DNA from: Eonycteris spelaea
Lineage: Eukaryota > Chordata > Mammalia > Chiroptera > Pteropodidae
DNA: 64,000 nt
Assembly: GCA_003508835.1 (NCBI GenBank)
Contig: PUFA01000286.1
Location: forward strand, 310,001-374,000
Reading direction: 5' to 3'
This document shows positions 38,847 to 50,240 of the stretch, piece after piece. A model generated the notes under the pieces. It made no database searches and had not been told where the DNA came from. It worked only from the letters and a program-made list of their open reading frames with translations. Every line of letters begins with the position of its first letter. Positions within the stretch are counted from its first letter, which is position 1. Both the position numbers and the translations under genes were made by a program.

Positions 38847-40799
38847 ATCTAAAACACACAACAAAGAGGGTCTTAATAAGTAAGAACGATCAGTCCTCCT
38901 CAAATTTATAAATATGCATGCTTGTAATTCATACTATATGGTTGAAAAAGAAAAATACACAGGAGTCTCTTTTGAAACAATTGTTTCTAAAACCTAATTA
39001 CTGAAATTTTATCACTAAAACATGAATCATTTCTAGTATGCCCACTTCAATCTTTATTTACATACTTTTGAGGTCTCATCTTCTGGTAGCATAAATGAAA
39101 GCATAAACCACTTGAACCCGATGAGTAGCAGCATATTAAAACCCTATCCACCGAGGTTCTAAAATAAAAGGGCTATGTTAAAAGTAAGGTCTCTTCGTAT
39201 TTATTTATATTTCATGTTTTTGAAAGAAAAAAGTTAAGTTTATTTGATGCACAGTCTGGGAGAATTTTTTTAAAAAGAACTTTCTTAAACAATCTTACAG
39301 ATTGCTTATATGTAGATAGACTAAAACAATTCCAAACTGAATTCCAAAAAAGACTGACTGAACTAAACTGACTGACTACACACACAGGTAGGAGCAAGGC
39401 AATAATACTATGGCACAGTGTAGAAAAAATACTTTGTTAAAAAGACCATGCACAAAGAATATGTGATGTTAGCAATTACTATAAGCGAAGAGAACTACAA
39501 TACACAAAACTAACAAAGGAAAATAAAAGAATAAAAGACCCTTTATATATCAACACCAGTTACATTTCAACTGCTACTTAATATCTGCTGAAAGGGCTCC
39601 AACTCTAAATGAAGCCCCGATTAGGGGAGGTGAGGAAGACTAAGGTACTGAAAACCAATTCTTCAAGTAAGTTAAACAACTTTGCTTTCTCTATGTAAAT
39701 GCCAATGCATATTATAATACAAATTAACACCACTGATGACTTGTTCAGAAATTAATACAACATCTACTCATAGATTTTAGTTTTCATTTACAGATATGAA
39801 AATTTGATGAATTTGCATATCTTAAAATGTTCATTTCGAAACATCAATAATTAGGAAGCCAGTAAAAGGCATATATTTGATAAAACTGGATCCTATCAGA
39901 TCAACAGTTTTAGTTTCATTGTGCAAGTATTCTTACAGGCACAAATTGCTACCTACCTGCATCAATATTCTCAATTCTCAGTCTCTTGTTGAAATTATTG
40001 TTCCAATCTAAATATTTCATTAAGAAATTGGAAATTACTTGGAAATCTAGATTATGTCCACGAAACTCTCCAAAATACTGTCGCTTAGGCAGTAAAGACA
40101 AAATTTTCAAATATTTCAGAATTAGCATATACACCTGGACTGTACTGCATAACCATATTTGGATTTATTGTGACAGTGTCATGGACTTTGAAAACTTGGT
40201 GTGAAATTATTTCAAAAAACCCAAAGTCTAAAAAGAATGCATACATACGCCAATATTTTTCAAAGTAGTTCAAATTATCTGAAAACCTCACGAATTGCTT
40301 GACACTATGCTCCATTGAAAAGATCCTATCAATATTATTCAAGTACTATCAACTCCGAATAATTTTCTAGCCACATAATTATTTTTACCTATCTGGAAAG
40401 AGATAATGCCAAAGAACAGACCCTCTCCTTTCATTCCACCTTCCCCAGTTTCTGGCAGATAGTTGCCAAAACCACCTACCTAGGAAATGTGAAGTTAAAA
40501 AAGTAGCACTCCTCAATTCTCAGTCGTTATTACTGCCAAGAAATAAGCAAGACCAAATACAACCAAAAGATAGGTTTCCCTACCAAGTGTGGAATGCATA
40601 AACAGTGAGCCTCTAAATTTAAAACCATATTTCAGCACCTTTTCATCGCATACAAATGCGAATACCACGCAAGGGTTCACAAGCCCACCTCAGTGGCAGC
40701 GATTCAGTCTTTTGTTTGAATTCAACTGTCCCCTTGGACAATCTCGCCAGAATCAGAATGAGAACGAGACACGAGGCCTGAGCACAGGGAGCTACTGCA

Positions 40800-41450
40800 G
40801 TGTTATGGGCGGTATGCTCCAGGAGCTCAAAAGCCTAGCGTGTCCCAGACCGGGAAGGAAGACAACGCCCGGCCGCCCCATCCCGCTTCCATGCAACGCC
40901 TTTCCCAGACGACCACACCAATCCGCGCAATTCACGCTTACCTCCTTCCCGAGCTCTTTTCGTAAGCACAGCTCCGAGGCGTCACCGCTGCCGCTGCTGC
41001 CGCTGCCGCCCCGAGGAGCGGGGAAGGAGACTCTGTCCCCGCGCCTGGCCCCGGGAAGACGACAAAGGGGAGGAGATGGTGCGCGCGCGGCCCCGGGAAC
41101 CGGCCCTCGGCTAGCGAGGGGTCCCCCGGGGCGCCCAAAGAGCGGAACCCGTCGGCCGCTTTGCCAGGATCACGCGGCTGGGACGCAGAAAGAAAAACAA
41201 CGAAGAGAGACAACGGAGTAAAAAAAAGACAACGAAAATACTATCAGGCCGCTGAGACGACCGCCTCAAAGAGCCGCCGGAAGTCGCGGGCTTGCCCTTT
41301 CCTCCGCAGACCCGTGCTTCCGGCCTCCGGATTAGTCGTCAGCGCGCAGGCACCGCCCCTTTCTGGACACGCCCCGCACCCCGACCCGACTCGTGCGTGG
41401 CTGAAATCTTGAAGTTAACTTTGTGAGAGCTCTCTGAACAAGAAGAAACC
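40800..41450 (-). promoter_or_regulatory. ZC3H13: CpG-island promoter of ZC3H13
   Basis: This is the only strongly GC- and CpG-rich stretch in an otherwise AT-rich window. It contains two consensus ETS sites, CCGGAAGT at 41277-41284 (+) and its near-complement GCTTCCGG at 41316-41323 (so - strand), and GC-box-like CCGCCCC/CGCCCC motifs at about 41350-41375. No TATA box is evident. These are typical of a housekeeping CpG-island promoter. Transcription runs leftward into a non-coding exon ending at 40942. The start site is inferred to lie at about 41100-41280. Confidence 0.8.
40942..41270 (-). other. ZC3H13: ZC3H13 non-coding exon 1 (5' UTR; 5' end approximate)
   Basis: On the minus strand the CpG island ends in a strong splice donor, GAG|GTAAGC, with the last exon base at 40942. 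The next acceptor in the right place is TTAAAG| just before 35608, 10 bases before the ZC3H13 start codon. This gives a non-coding first exon and a 5.3-kb first intron. The exon contains a short imperfect GCC/GCT trinucleotide stretch near 40985-41015. The 5' end is a guess from the end of the CpG-dense core. Confidence 0.65.
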
Positions 41451-41499
41451 TGGAGCTAGGAAGAGCTGAAGTGCCCAATTAACAGTAAATTTAAGAGAA

Positions 41500-42109
41500 A
41501 AAGTTTACTTCTTTTATTACATAATTTCTTACAATAAACGGTTGTAAATGCGTTCCCCAGTTGTTGTCAAAAGTAAGTACAGCCGTTCATTTAATCTCTC
41601 AACAATGTTTAATGAGCACTGACCTGGAACAACAGGCGGTGCTCGTCCTGTTTTTGACACCCCTCAGCTTTCTAGGCCATTGTCTATTCCTGTGGAGCAA
41701 ACGGACTGCAAGGTTTTGTTTTTAAAGTCGCAAGCAGAAATTTGTTGAAATTTGGAGAGGAAATCTTTAATGTACTTCTAATAACTTTTCTTTTTGTTGT
41801 TTGGGTTCCAATTATTTGCCTGAAACTAGTTGTTAAAATTGCTTGAGATGGCTAGTCAATCGTAGTAAATGAAAGAAAAAATCATTACCTAGATTTTTAC
41901 AAATTACAGAAAAAAGGAGAAATAAATGTGAATCCTTGTCTGCCTTAATTTTAGGGTAACATTTATTTTGTTCTTTGACAATGTCAAGGAAGAGAAAACC
42001 TTTTAACAAAACTATTGATAAAACTTAAAAAGAAACTGGTACAATGATTTGCTCTTGTTGGAATTAGTAAATTAAAATATGGGAGCAGAGTGAGAAAAAA
42101 TTAAGAGCA
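41500..42109 (-). promoter_or_regulatory. CPB2: CPB2 3' UTR with candidate poly(A) signals
   Basis: Below the stop codon the minus strand has AATAAA at 41962-41967 (about 145 nt past the stop) and again at 41513-41518 (about 590 nt past the stop). Alternative poly(A) sites are known for human CPB2, so either or both may be used. The distal one would place the transcript end within about 50-100 bp of the edge of the ZC3H13 CpG island. No other gene or repeat is seen here. Confidence 0.55.
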
Positions 42110-42294
42110 TTAAACATTCCTGATGACATGCCACGCTATTTTAGAGACAGCGGCCAGAGCTTCTGTACAAGTGGGTTTGATGAAACGCTTTGGCAACAAG
42201 AATCCGTATTTGCCTTTATCTCGAAGTTCAAATGTAAAGGAATATTTGATGCCCAAATCATAGATCCAGTCATCTGAACCTCCAGGAGCTAGGT
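42110..42294 (-). CDS. CPB2: CPB2 exon 11 (last coding exon, stop TAA)
   Basis: Encodes LAPGGSDDWIYDLGIKYSF, then TFELRDKGKYGFLLPKRF, and ends IAWHVIRNV followed by TAA at 42110-42112. The acceptor is TTGTAG|ACCTAG. It carries the catalytic Glu of FELRD (Glu270 in carboxypeptidase A numbering, Glu363 in mature human TAFI numbering), the Tyr of KYGF (Tyr248 equivalent), and the SDDW aspartate that gives B-type carboxypeptidases their preference for Lys/Arg. Together these predict an active basic carboxypeptidase. The length of 60 codons plus stop equals that of human. Confidence 0.97.
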
Positions 42295-42499
42295 CTACAA
42301 GAAGAAAGAGATATTACTTTTAAAAATAAACATGTTTCTAGCTAAGTTAACAAAATGGGATTTTTGTAATCATAAAAATGAAAATTTATTTGCTTTTTTT
42401 TGATTATTAAGTAATCTAAGTTTCTAGTAGGAAATGGAGATTGAAGAAAAACAGGCCAATAGGGAAAATAAAAATTCCCCCTAACTTTATGGAGAAGTG

Positions 42500-44130
42500 A
42501 TCATCACCATTAACAATTTAGTGCTTTATTTATTCAATGCATGCTTTTTAACAAAAAAAAAAATTAATTTTAACTTAATTCTCAAAATTTTTGAAGTTAA
42601 TTTTTTCTGCTTAAGAACATAAGAACATGCTGTTTTATAACTTTTCTAAGCTTAATTTATCGTGACCAGCTTTATGTACTGATGAGTTCAAATCTACATT
42701 ATCATCTTTAACAATCTTATAGCATTGCATTGTAAAGCTGGATATAATTAATTTAAATATTTACTTGGAGACCTTTAGATTTTATTCTAATTTCGAATTA
42801 ATATAAACAACTTTACAATGAACATCCTTGTTTATACATAATTGCTTCTTTGTTCCTTTAGAACAGTACTTCCCAGAGGTAGATTTGATAATGTAAAGGT
42901 ATGTACTTTTTACAATTATGCTACATGTTGCCAAATAGCCTCCAAAAGAATTGAACCAACTTATATCTCTACTAGCAAAATATGAATATATGCACTTCCC
43001 CCTCCACATTATCCATAGGAATTTTGCATTTCTGGCAATTTTGTGGTGAAAAATAATATTAAATTATCTATATTTCTTTAACACAGTTTAACATTTTGTT
43101 TGGTATATTTAGTGTACATATTAATATATTTTTTATCAATGTGTCTTATTGCTCTAGTTGATTCAGTATATAGATTGTTTATAAAAGTAATATTAGTGAT
43201 ATTAGCCCTGTGTAATATGTAGAGAATTTTTTCTTCTTATCGGGTTACTTAGCTTTCCACTTGGTTTTTGACAGGGTTTTCATATGAAAATATTTTATCT
43301 ATCTGGAATTTATTTTGGAGAAAGACATGTTAGTAATACAATTAAATTTTTTCAAAGTAACTCGTCAGTTATTTAGCCCTATTAATTGAGTAACCTAACA
43401 TTCTTAAGTGGTTTGAAATGCCTTCTTTATGAGACACTAGGATCTCCTTATCTATTAGTGTCTTTCTGTACTCACTATTGATCTGTCTCTTCCAGGCTCA
43501 GTTCCACACTGTCTTAATTACTACAGGTTCCTATTGTGTTTTAATATCTGCTTGGGGCAAATTATCTCTTATTAGTCTTAGTTTTCATAATTTTACAAGT
43601 TCCTTTAACAAATTTATTGTTTCAAGTGAAATTCAAAACCATTTAAGTGTTTATTGGGATTAATGTACAAATTAATTTAGAACAACTGACACTTTTTATA
43701 TTGCTTTCCCACTCAAAAACATAACAGGTTTCTCATGTCTTTTTTTATGTACACAAATAAAATTTCCTGTTTTTCATATAGATCATACAAATTTGTGTGT
43801 ACACATGTGCGTGTGTGTATATATATACACACACATTTAACAATCCATGTATATGTATGTATCTATATGTATATATATGTGCATGTGTGTGTGTATATAC
43901 ACACACACACACACACAAACACACACAACTAGGGATGAAGTAGGATCTTTTTTCCATTTAATTTTCTACCTGATTATTTTTGGTGTATAAGAAAGTTACA
44001 GATTGATGTATATTTAATTAATAGTCAGCCACCTTACTCAACTTTTTAATTCTAACTATTTTTGGTTCAGTTTCTATAGTTTTCCAGGTGAACAACAATA
44101 TAATATACAAGTGATCATTTTTGCTTCTCT
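42500..44130 (-). repeat. Old L1M, antisense, with TG/CA microsatellite
   Basis: Long diverged antisense L1M text ('gccaaatagcctccaaaaga', 'ttggtttttgacagggtttt', 'ccacactgtcttaattacta', 'ttctatagttttccaggtga'). A (TG)n/(TA)n/(CA)n microsatellite occupies about 43794-43928 within it. Lies in the last CPB2 intron, in the same orientation as the gene. Confidence 0.6.
43794..43928. repeat. (TG)n/(TA)n/(CA)n microsatellite
   Basis: Two TG-to-TA-to-CA blocks with the potential to fold back on themselves, because TG runs are followed by CA runs. Open frames through it encode only Cys/Val/Tyr/Ile/His/Thr repeats and are not genes. Confidence 0.9.
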
Positions 44131-44749
44131 CTAATATCTATATTTGAATTAATACAAAGATGTTTACTGAAACACTTTATGATATTAAAAAATATCAACA
44201 GTAGATTAGTTAAGTTATTCATTCATTCAGCAAATATTTCTGATAACTATTGTCAAAATTTAACATTTGTTCTTCCAGACATTTTCCTATGCTTACACAC
44301 ACATACACATGGGTGTGTCCTGAATGAATGAGGGTGTGGAAATGGACTCATTTCATCATAACAGGAAGTTGCTCCATAATTTCCTCCACCTCTCAGGAAC
44401 TATGGTTATGCTTTGGGGAACAATAGTAGAGAAAAGGGTAGTTCAGAAAGGTTCTGAACTGTGAAAGGGAATTGTAGGGTTTTTCTGTAACAGAGCAAGG
44501 ACCTGAGTTGGCAAAGGCAGTGGTGGACCAGTGACACCAAGGAACCAGTGATACATACCATGTAGACTAATCTGGCCTCAGTTTGTTCTGAGACAATTTG
44601 AGATTGTTTAGAAGAGAAAATTTCTGGTTCTGGACTTTCCACTAATAGGGCATCTGGTGCTTAAGCTATTTATTGAATATAATATAAATGTGATTATTAA
44701 TATGAATGTGTTTTTATATCCCTGCAGATCATACCTATTAAAGGAAACT

Positions 44750-44990
44750 CTGGGACTTTGAATATATTGTCTCAAGGCCTTTTCACATGCCATTCCCTCT
44801 CTCCCTGCTCTTTGTTTGGCAGCTACTTACCAGGTAGGTCTCCCAGAAATGTTACCTACAGAGAGAGACCTTCCAATACCACTTTAGCTATGTAGCCCCT
44901 CTCTCCAGAAGTCATTCTCAAACCCATAGCCTATTTTATTTTCTTAACTTATCAATGGAATTATACTATATTTTGCTATTTAGTTGTTTA
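44750..44990 (+). repeat. L2 LINE 3' end
   Basis: The order 'tcaaggccttttcacatgcc', 'ttccctctctccctgctctt', then 'cctattttattttcttaac' follows the L2 3' region. Confidence 0.55.
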
Positions 44991-44992
44991 TA

Positions 44993-45330
44993 TTAGAGTT
45001 TGGAAAACTTTGTAAAGAACCGGATAGTAAATCTTTTAGGCTTTGTGTGTCACATAATCTATGTCACAACTACTCAACTCTACTATCATGAAAACTATCA
45101 TAGACAATACACAAATGAATGGGTGTGGCTGTGTTCAAATAAAACTTTATTAGTGGACACTGAAATTTGAATTTCATATAATTTTCAAGTGTCACAAAAT
45201 TTTATTCTTTTAATTTTTTTCAACCATTTAAAGAACTGGAAAACCATTCTTAGCTCACAGGCTATACAAAAATAAACAGTGGGCTGGATTTGGCCTTACA
45301 GGTCATAGTTTTCTGATATCTGGTTATATG
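44993..45330 (+). repeat. hAT-Charlie-type MITE, near complete
   Basis: Starts near 'agtttggaaaactttgtaaa', includes 'agtaaatcttttaggctttg' and 'gtgttcaaataaaactttat', and ends 'gggctggatttggccttaca' with 'catagttttctgatatctgg'. Same family as 19338-19545. Confidence 0.65.
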
Positions 45331-45946
45331 TTTATTTTCTGTTCCTCTTCTCCCATATACCCCTCCAGCTTCAAAAGAGTAAAACAATTGTCTATTATCC
45401 CACTGCAGACACAAAGGAGTCCCTCAATAAACATCTTTGGGCAGAAATTAATTTAAAATATTTGTTAAGAGTTAACCACATGCATGTTCTCATCACTGCG
45501 ATACAAACAAAAGATATTCAACTATAATGTGCTACACCCTTGAGCACAGACTGTCATTAAGAAGCGACTAATATAAATGGTGTTCCTTATATTTCTATCC
45601 AACCTGCAAAACCTTACATAGTGGCCCTGTACATCTTATACATTTTTTTGACCCTTTATGACCTTTTCTGCTTCACTCAACAGGTGTGATGCCAATTCTA
45701 TAATTCTTACTCTATATAAGTAAGCATAATTTCTTAAGTATAATTTTGGCTTCTTTTTAGTATCATTAATATATTCTTAAGTGCTGTCATAGCTATTATT
45801 CTTCCATTTCTAATTGTTATAATCCAGTTGTTTTCATGTGACCTTGTTTAAACATTCCACTTAGAAAACTGAAATCCACACAGAAAAACAAAACAGATTT
45901 CTTTAGTACATCACAGTTCTCCGAGATCTTAAAAAGAAATACTTAC

Positions 45947-46034
45947 ATAAACTTTCTGAACCACTTCCATGTGTATATTTGGTATCTTTACTAGTACTCT
46001 CGATAGCATGGACTGCTTCACTGGCCACTAGAGA
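45947..46034 (-). CDS. CPB2: CPB2 exon 10 (instability region)
   Basis: Encodes SLVASEAVHAIESTSKDTK then YTHGSGSESL. The 88 bp end in phase 1 at T|GTAAGT, and the acceptor is TTTTAG|TCTCTA. In human TAFI this exon belongs to the flexible segment that makes the active enzyme spontaneously unstable and contains plasmin-sensitive basic residues. By ungapped alignment, Thr325 and Lys327 (mature human numbering) are kept, but Arg320 is His, Arg330 is Lys and His335 is Ser. The frame is intact. Confidence 0.95.
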
Positions 46035-46104
46035 CTAAAATTAATAGAATGTGGAATTTCAGTTAATGTACAGCTTTAAAACAGGACATGTAGAAGTTTC
46101 TAAA

Positions 46105-46487
46105 AAAATTATATATTAATTGACTCAGACTATATATATGAAGAAATAGACAGTAGAACAGTGGTTGCCAGGAGCTGGGAGGAGGTGGGGGAGGATATTG
46201 ATCAAAGGATACTAACTTCCAGTTATAAGTTGGATAATTTCTGGGGATCTAATGTGCATAATGTGCAGCATGATGTTAACAGTTAACAATATTATATTAT
46301 ATACTTGAGAGCTGATTAAAGAGTAGATCTTAAAAAGTTATCATTATGTGAGGTGATGGATGTGTTAACTCACTTTATTGTAATCATATCACAATATATA
46401 TATGTATCAAATCATCACACCATATACCTTAAACTTACACAATGTTTATGTCAATTATTCTCAATAAAGTTGGAAAAAAATTATGCA
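46105..46487 (+). repeat. Old L1M 3' UTR
   Basis: The sense text 'gaacagtggttgccaggagc', then 'aatgtgcagcatgatgttaa', then 'tgtcaattattctcaataaa' is an L1M 3' end with a terminal A run at about 46473. Confidence 0.65.
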
Positions 46488-47134
46488 TATGAAAAATCTA
46501 CATTCAAAAGGTAAATCAGGAAGAATAAATTAACTTTAAAAAATGTTTTTTGCTATATGGAAATCACAGTTGGTTGTCTTTAAATATAGATTTTTCCAAT
46601 ATGTTGAAAATTTTATTTAATTTGAAAAAAATAATTTTCATATGCCTTCTTAAGGAATTCATTTATTTTGTTAAATGAAGTATACTTCTATTTCAAAAGC
46701 GAACAACTTGGGATTATTTCATTCCTAGACAAAATTATCACCAAATTTTAAATCCAACATCTCTAAACAATGTTATACCTAAGGCATGCCTGATTCACTT
46801 CTCATCCTTTTTACAAACTCTATTTTATTCTTGTGTAAAATGTCTAATAACTCCCAAAGACTCATAAATTAAAAAAAGGTATTATTCCTGGTATGGAGCA
46901 GGATAACAACTAAGTCCCCTATCCTATTACTTTTGTTTCTAGCTTACCCAGATCTTTCTGAAGTTAAATGGTATTCACTGTCACTCTCTTGAATGACCAG
47001 AGGAATGTTATTGGATAAGATGTTGTGCCATTCTTTTGTTCAAAATAAAAGTTTGAATGGAATACCATTGTCTATACAACAAAATGCAAATTATTTTGAC
47101 ATTCAAACAAGCTGACCTTATCTTTGTAACCTGA

Positions 47135-47335
47135 CCTCATCTACTTTCAGAGGGTGTCACACTTCACTCTGTACCCTCACAGTCCCCTGGACATACTTCC
47201 TATGAGAAATATCATCTTCTCAGCTTGGCATGTCTTCACTTGCCTATACACCTGTAGAAATCCTATTTTTTACTGTCTGGCTAAAATTGTACCTGTACCT
47301 TGATATTAATAGCACTTTATCATTCCTTTTTCTTT
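47135..47335 (+). repeat. L2-like LINE fragment
   Basis: Text such as 'ctctgtaccctcacagtccc' and 'tagcactttatcattccttt' resembles the L2 3' region. Low confidence. Confidence 0.35.
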
Positions 47336-47879
47336 TACTGTATTGTTAACTATATTTCAAAAAAGGGGGTGAGTGGGGTGGAGGTATTCTTGCCTCAATG
47401 CTGCAATTGGAAGTGCTTTAAATAGGTCCTCTGGGGGTTAGGGAGATCATCATCCAAACAATTCCTGATGCACCTGTCAAATTGACGAGCATTGTGCTAG
47501 GACTTGACCTGTGGTCGCTATTGTAGAAAGCTAGTGGCCAGAAAGTTGCATAATTCCAGAGACTCTTGTCCTGTTTCTTGCTTGTATGTAGAGTATATCC
47601 AGGTGGAATAATTCCCTCCTGACCTTCGAAGAACTTGTCTGACTTTTCCTTAGCCCATCTGCTGGACTAAAGTTCATATTCTCAGGGTAAGGCTGCATTC
47701 TTTACATTCCTTCTGTGAACTCTGACCCTGGGTAACCCTCAATAGAGTTAGACCAAAATATAAGCATCTTTTCATTTGTATTCTAGAGGAGAATTTTTTT
47801 CCCCACAGTTTTTGATTCTTGAACTAAGTATTATTTTATCTCTGAAATATTAATGATAAAATAATTAAGTAGCACTTAC

Positions 47880-48082
47880 CAGTTCCTCATGGTCTTTGCT
47901 TTTGCTTCTGCTATAGGAATATGGAAACACTATCTTCTGGGAATATGAATGCATAGTGATATAAGCTTTAATGTGGTTGATATTTCTTCTTAAGAAATTA
48001 GCAACTGCCTTTACTTCTGGTTCTGATTCAGGGTAAAGTCCACAGTAGATTTCTGAGCATGAGAAACTTGATGCACCTTTCT
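47880..48082 (-). CDS. CPB2: CPB2 exon 9 (third zinc ligand, Arg302 cleavage site)
   Basis: Encodes EKGASSFSCSEIYCGLYPES, the EPEVKAVANFLRRNINHIK helix, then ITMHSYSQKIVFPYSYSR and SKSKDHEEL. The His of MHSYS is the third zinc ligand (His196 in carboxypeptidase A numbering), followed by Ser and Tyr of the substrate pocket. The Arg of YSYSRSKS corresponds to human Arg302, a main proteolytic inactivation site, and is conserved. Two cysteines (SCSE and IYCG) are retained. The 203 bp are bounded by CACAG|AGAAAG and CTG|GTAAGT. Confidence 0.96.
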
Positions 48083-48516
48083 CTGTGGTGAAATTGATAG
48101 AATTATGAGGGGATTCACATATTATAGTAATTTGTGATTTCCCTCACAAGGTATTCTCCTAATAACTATGGTATAACATTTTTAGATAATGGATTACATA
48201 GAGTTCTGTAAAGAGCATATTTCTGATGTTCACTAAATGTTATTTATGTGAACTCAAATATTTATGTGCCTTCATAGCAAACACTCCAACATTTGTTGCC
48301 TGGGGGCAGCCATCTTGTAACCTTGAGAAAGTGACCAAGAGAGTCTCAGAAATGCTAGCCCTGCCTCCCAACCTCCGGTTATATGAGAAAAATAAATCCC
48401 ACTTTCTTTAATCCATTACAAGTTTTCTTTTTTTCTGATATACGTAGTTTAAAAATTACTAAGCAATATAGCCCATAAAAGAAAAGTATCATTTGGGAAC
48501 TAAGAATATGCAAATT

Positions 48517-49308
48517 TGATAACAACAACAACAAAAACAACAAAAATCCAATCAAAAAATGGACAGAGGACCTGAACAGACACCTCTCCCAAGAACATAT
48601 ACAATGGCCAACAAACATACGAAAAGATGCTCAACATTGCTAACTATTAAGAAAATGCAAATCAAAACCACAATGAGATACCGTCTCACAGCTGTTAGAA
48701 TAGCTATAATCAACAGGATAAGTAACAACAAATGTTAGAGAGAATACAGAGAAAAAACTCTCATACACTGCTGGCAGCACTGCAAATTTGTACAGTAGCT
48801 ATGGAAAACAGTTTGGAGGCTCCTCAAAAAAACTAAGAATTGATCTACCATATAATTCCTCTACTAGGTATTTACCCCAAAGACTTAAAAACTCATATCT
48901 CAAAAGATATTTGCACACCAATGTTCCTAGCAGAATTATTCACGGTGGCCAGGACATGGAAACAACCAAAGTGTCCTAAAGCTGTGCTACATATATACAA
49001 CAGAATATTACTCAGCCATAAGAAGAGATGAAACACTGCCATTTGTGACAACATGGATGGACCTTGAGATAATCATGCTTATTAAAATAAGCCAAACAGA
49101 AAAAGTTGAAAACCACATGATATCACTTACATATGGGGTATAAACCTAAAAGCAACAAACAAACAGGACAAACAAACAGAGACTCATGGACATGGACAAT
49201 AGACTAGCGGTTACTAGAGGGTAGAGGGGCAGGGAGAGGAGGAAAGGAGATGGAGTAAAAGGAGTCAATTATGTGGTGACAAGTCTAACTACGAGAGGGG
49301 AACACAAT

Positions 49309-49354
<46 letters not shown>

Positions 49355-49483
49355 ATACCTTACTGATAAATTGTACATCTGAAACTTACTGGATTTTGTT
49401 AACCAACATCACCAAAAAAATTTAAAAAATAAAAATAAAAAGTAAATAAAATTGTGACCTGTCCCCATCAAAAAAAAAAAAAA
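48517..49483 (+). mobile_element. 5'-truncated L1 with perfect 15-bp target duplication
   Basis: Sense L1 covering the last part of ORF2 and the 3' UTR, with a G-rich tract (about 49215-49260), a CA repeat (49312-49358) and a terminal poly(A). It is bounded by the identical 15-mer AAGAATATGCAAATT at 48502-48516 and 49484-49498. The clean duplication shows standard target-primed insertion and a fairly young age. It lies in a CPB2 intron, antisense to the gene, and its 3' UTR type matches the 5.7-12.0 kb L1. Confidence 0.9.
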
Positions 49484-49863
49484 AAGAATATGCAAATTCA
49501 CCTTCTGTGCTACTTCTAACTTGGTAAAGTGGTTTAGTAAATAAAATGAGATAGAGGTATTTGGTGCCAGAATAATGTTTATGCATTCTTTTGAAAGATT
49601 ATAATATATATTTCTTTGAATGATAGCCTGCCTCCGAACACTTCTGTCCCTAATTCAGAGAGTGCCACCTCTAACCAAAAAATTTTTCCCTCCCAGAAAC
49701 AGTTGATTAGCTCTAAACTGGATCCTTAACTTGAATTCTGCCAAGTTGAATCCCTCCGCTGATAACTTGAAATCAAGATGAAGATTCTAGTTTCAGTCCA
49801 GCTGCTCTCTTGAACAAAGAAGATAACAATATACCACCAGCTGACACCCATTGAGCATATGAG

Positions 49864-49915
49864 ATATGTATGTATATATGTGTATATGTGTGTGTGTATG
49901 TATGTATGTATGTAT
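49864..49915. repeat. (TATG)n microsatellite
   Basis: Imperfect ATGT/TGTA tetranucleotide array. Confidence 0.9.
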
Positions 49916-50240
49916 CAGGAACTCTGCTAAGATTATTACACAACATTTCATTTAATCCTCACAGCATCCTATGAAGTAAATACTGTTATTTTAAGAGATG
50001 CAAATTGGACACTTTTGGTGGTTAACCATCCTACAATAAAAGGCTGTGTAATTACCCAATCAATTGATTCTAATCTTGATTTTGCCACTTAATAGCTGTA
50101 TGGCCTTGTTTTTCAACCTATGCATACCTTGATGTCTTTATCTGCTAAATGGAAAAAATTACGCGTTAAATGAGGATTTAATGAGGTTTCAATGAACTAA
50201 TGCATACAATGTGCTTTGCACAGTGCCTGGCATATATACT
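49915..50240. repeat. Two MIR fragments in opposite orientation
   Basis: A sense MIR piece ('tcatttaatcctcacagcat') is followed by an antisense MIR piece ('ttgccacttaatagctgtat', 'acagtgcctggcatatatac'). Confidence 0.6.

Larger units (their letters stand above)
36053..40941. other. ZC3H13 intron 1, mostly unique
   Basis: AT-rich. Apart from the T24 run and the 5S pseudogene noted separately, no repeat family or coding exon was recognised. The open frames at 37947-38445 lack known domains. Confidence 0.6.
1..41280 (-). other. ZC3H13: ZC3H13 gene, 5' part (promoter to coding exon 6)
   Basis: Gene-level entry; the 5' boundary (high coordinate) is approximate. ZC3H13 is a nuclear CCCH zinc-finger protein that binds WTAP and RBM15 and keeps the METTL3/METTL14 m6A writer complex in the nucleus. 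Six coding exons with canonical GT/AG borders translate to the conserved N-terminus, about residues 1-248 of a protein of roughly 1,670 residues. The remaining exons, including the long RE/RD-rich region, lie beyond the left edge. The gene starts in a CpG island about 1 kb from the 3' end of CPB2. That order and orientation match the human 13q14 arrangement as I remember it. Four coding exons carry frame-breaking indels, discussed under each exon. The gene call is very secure; the integrity of the given sequence is not. Confidence 0.95.

Noticed and set aside
40589..41221. 210-codon open frame on + through the CpG island
   Set aside because: Long only because GC-rich DNA has few stops. No domain, composition is Pro/Arg/Gly-rich, and it overlaps the antisense ZC3H13 first exon and promoter.
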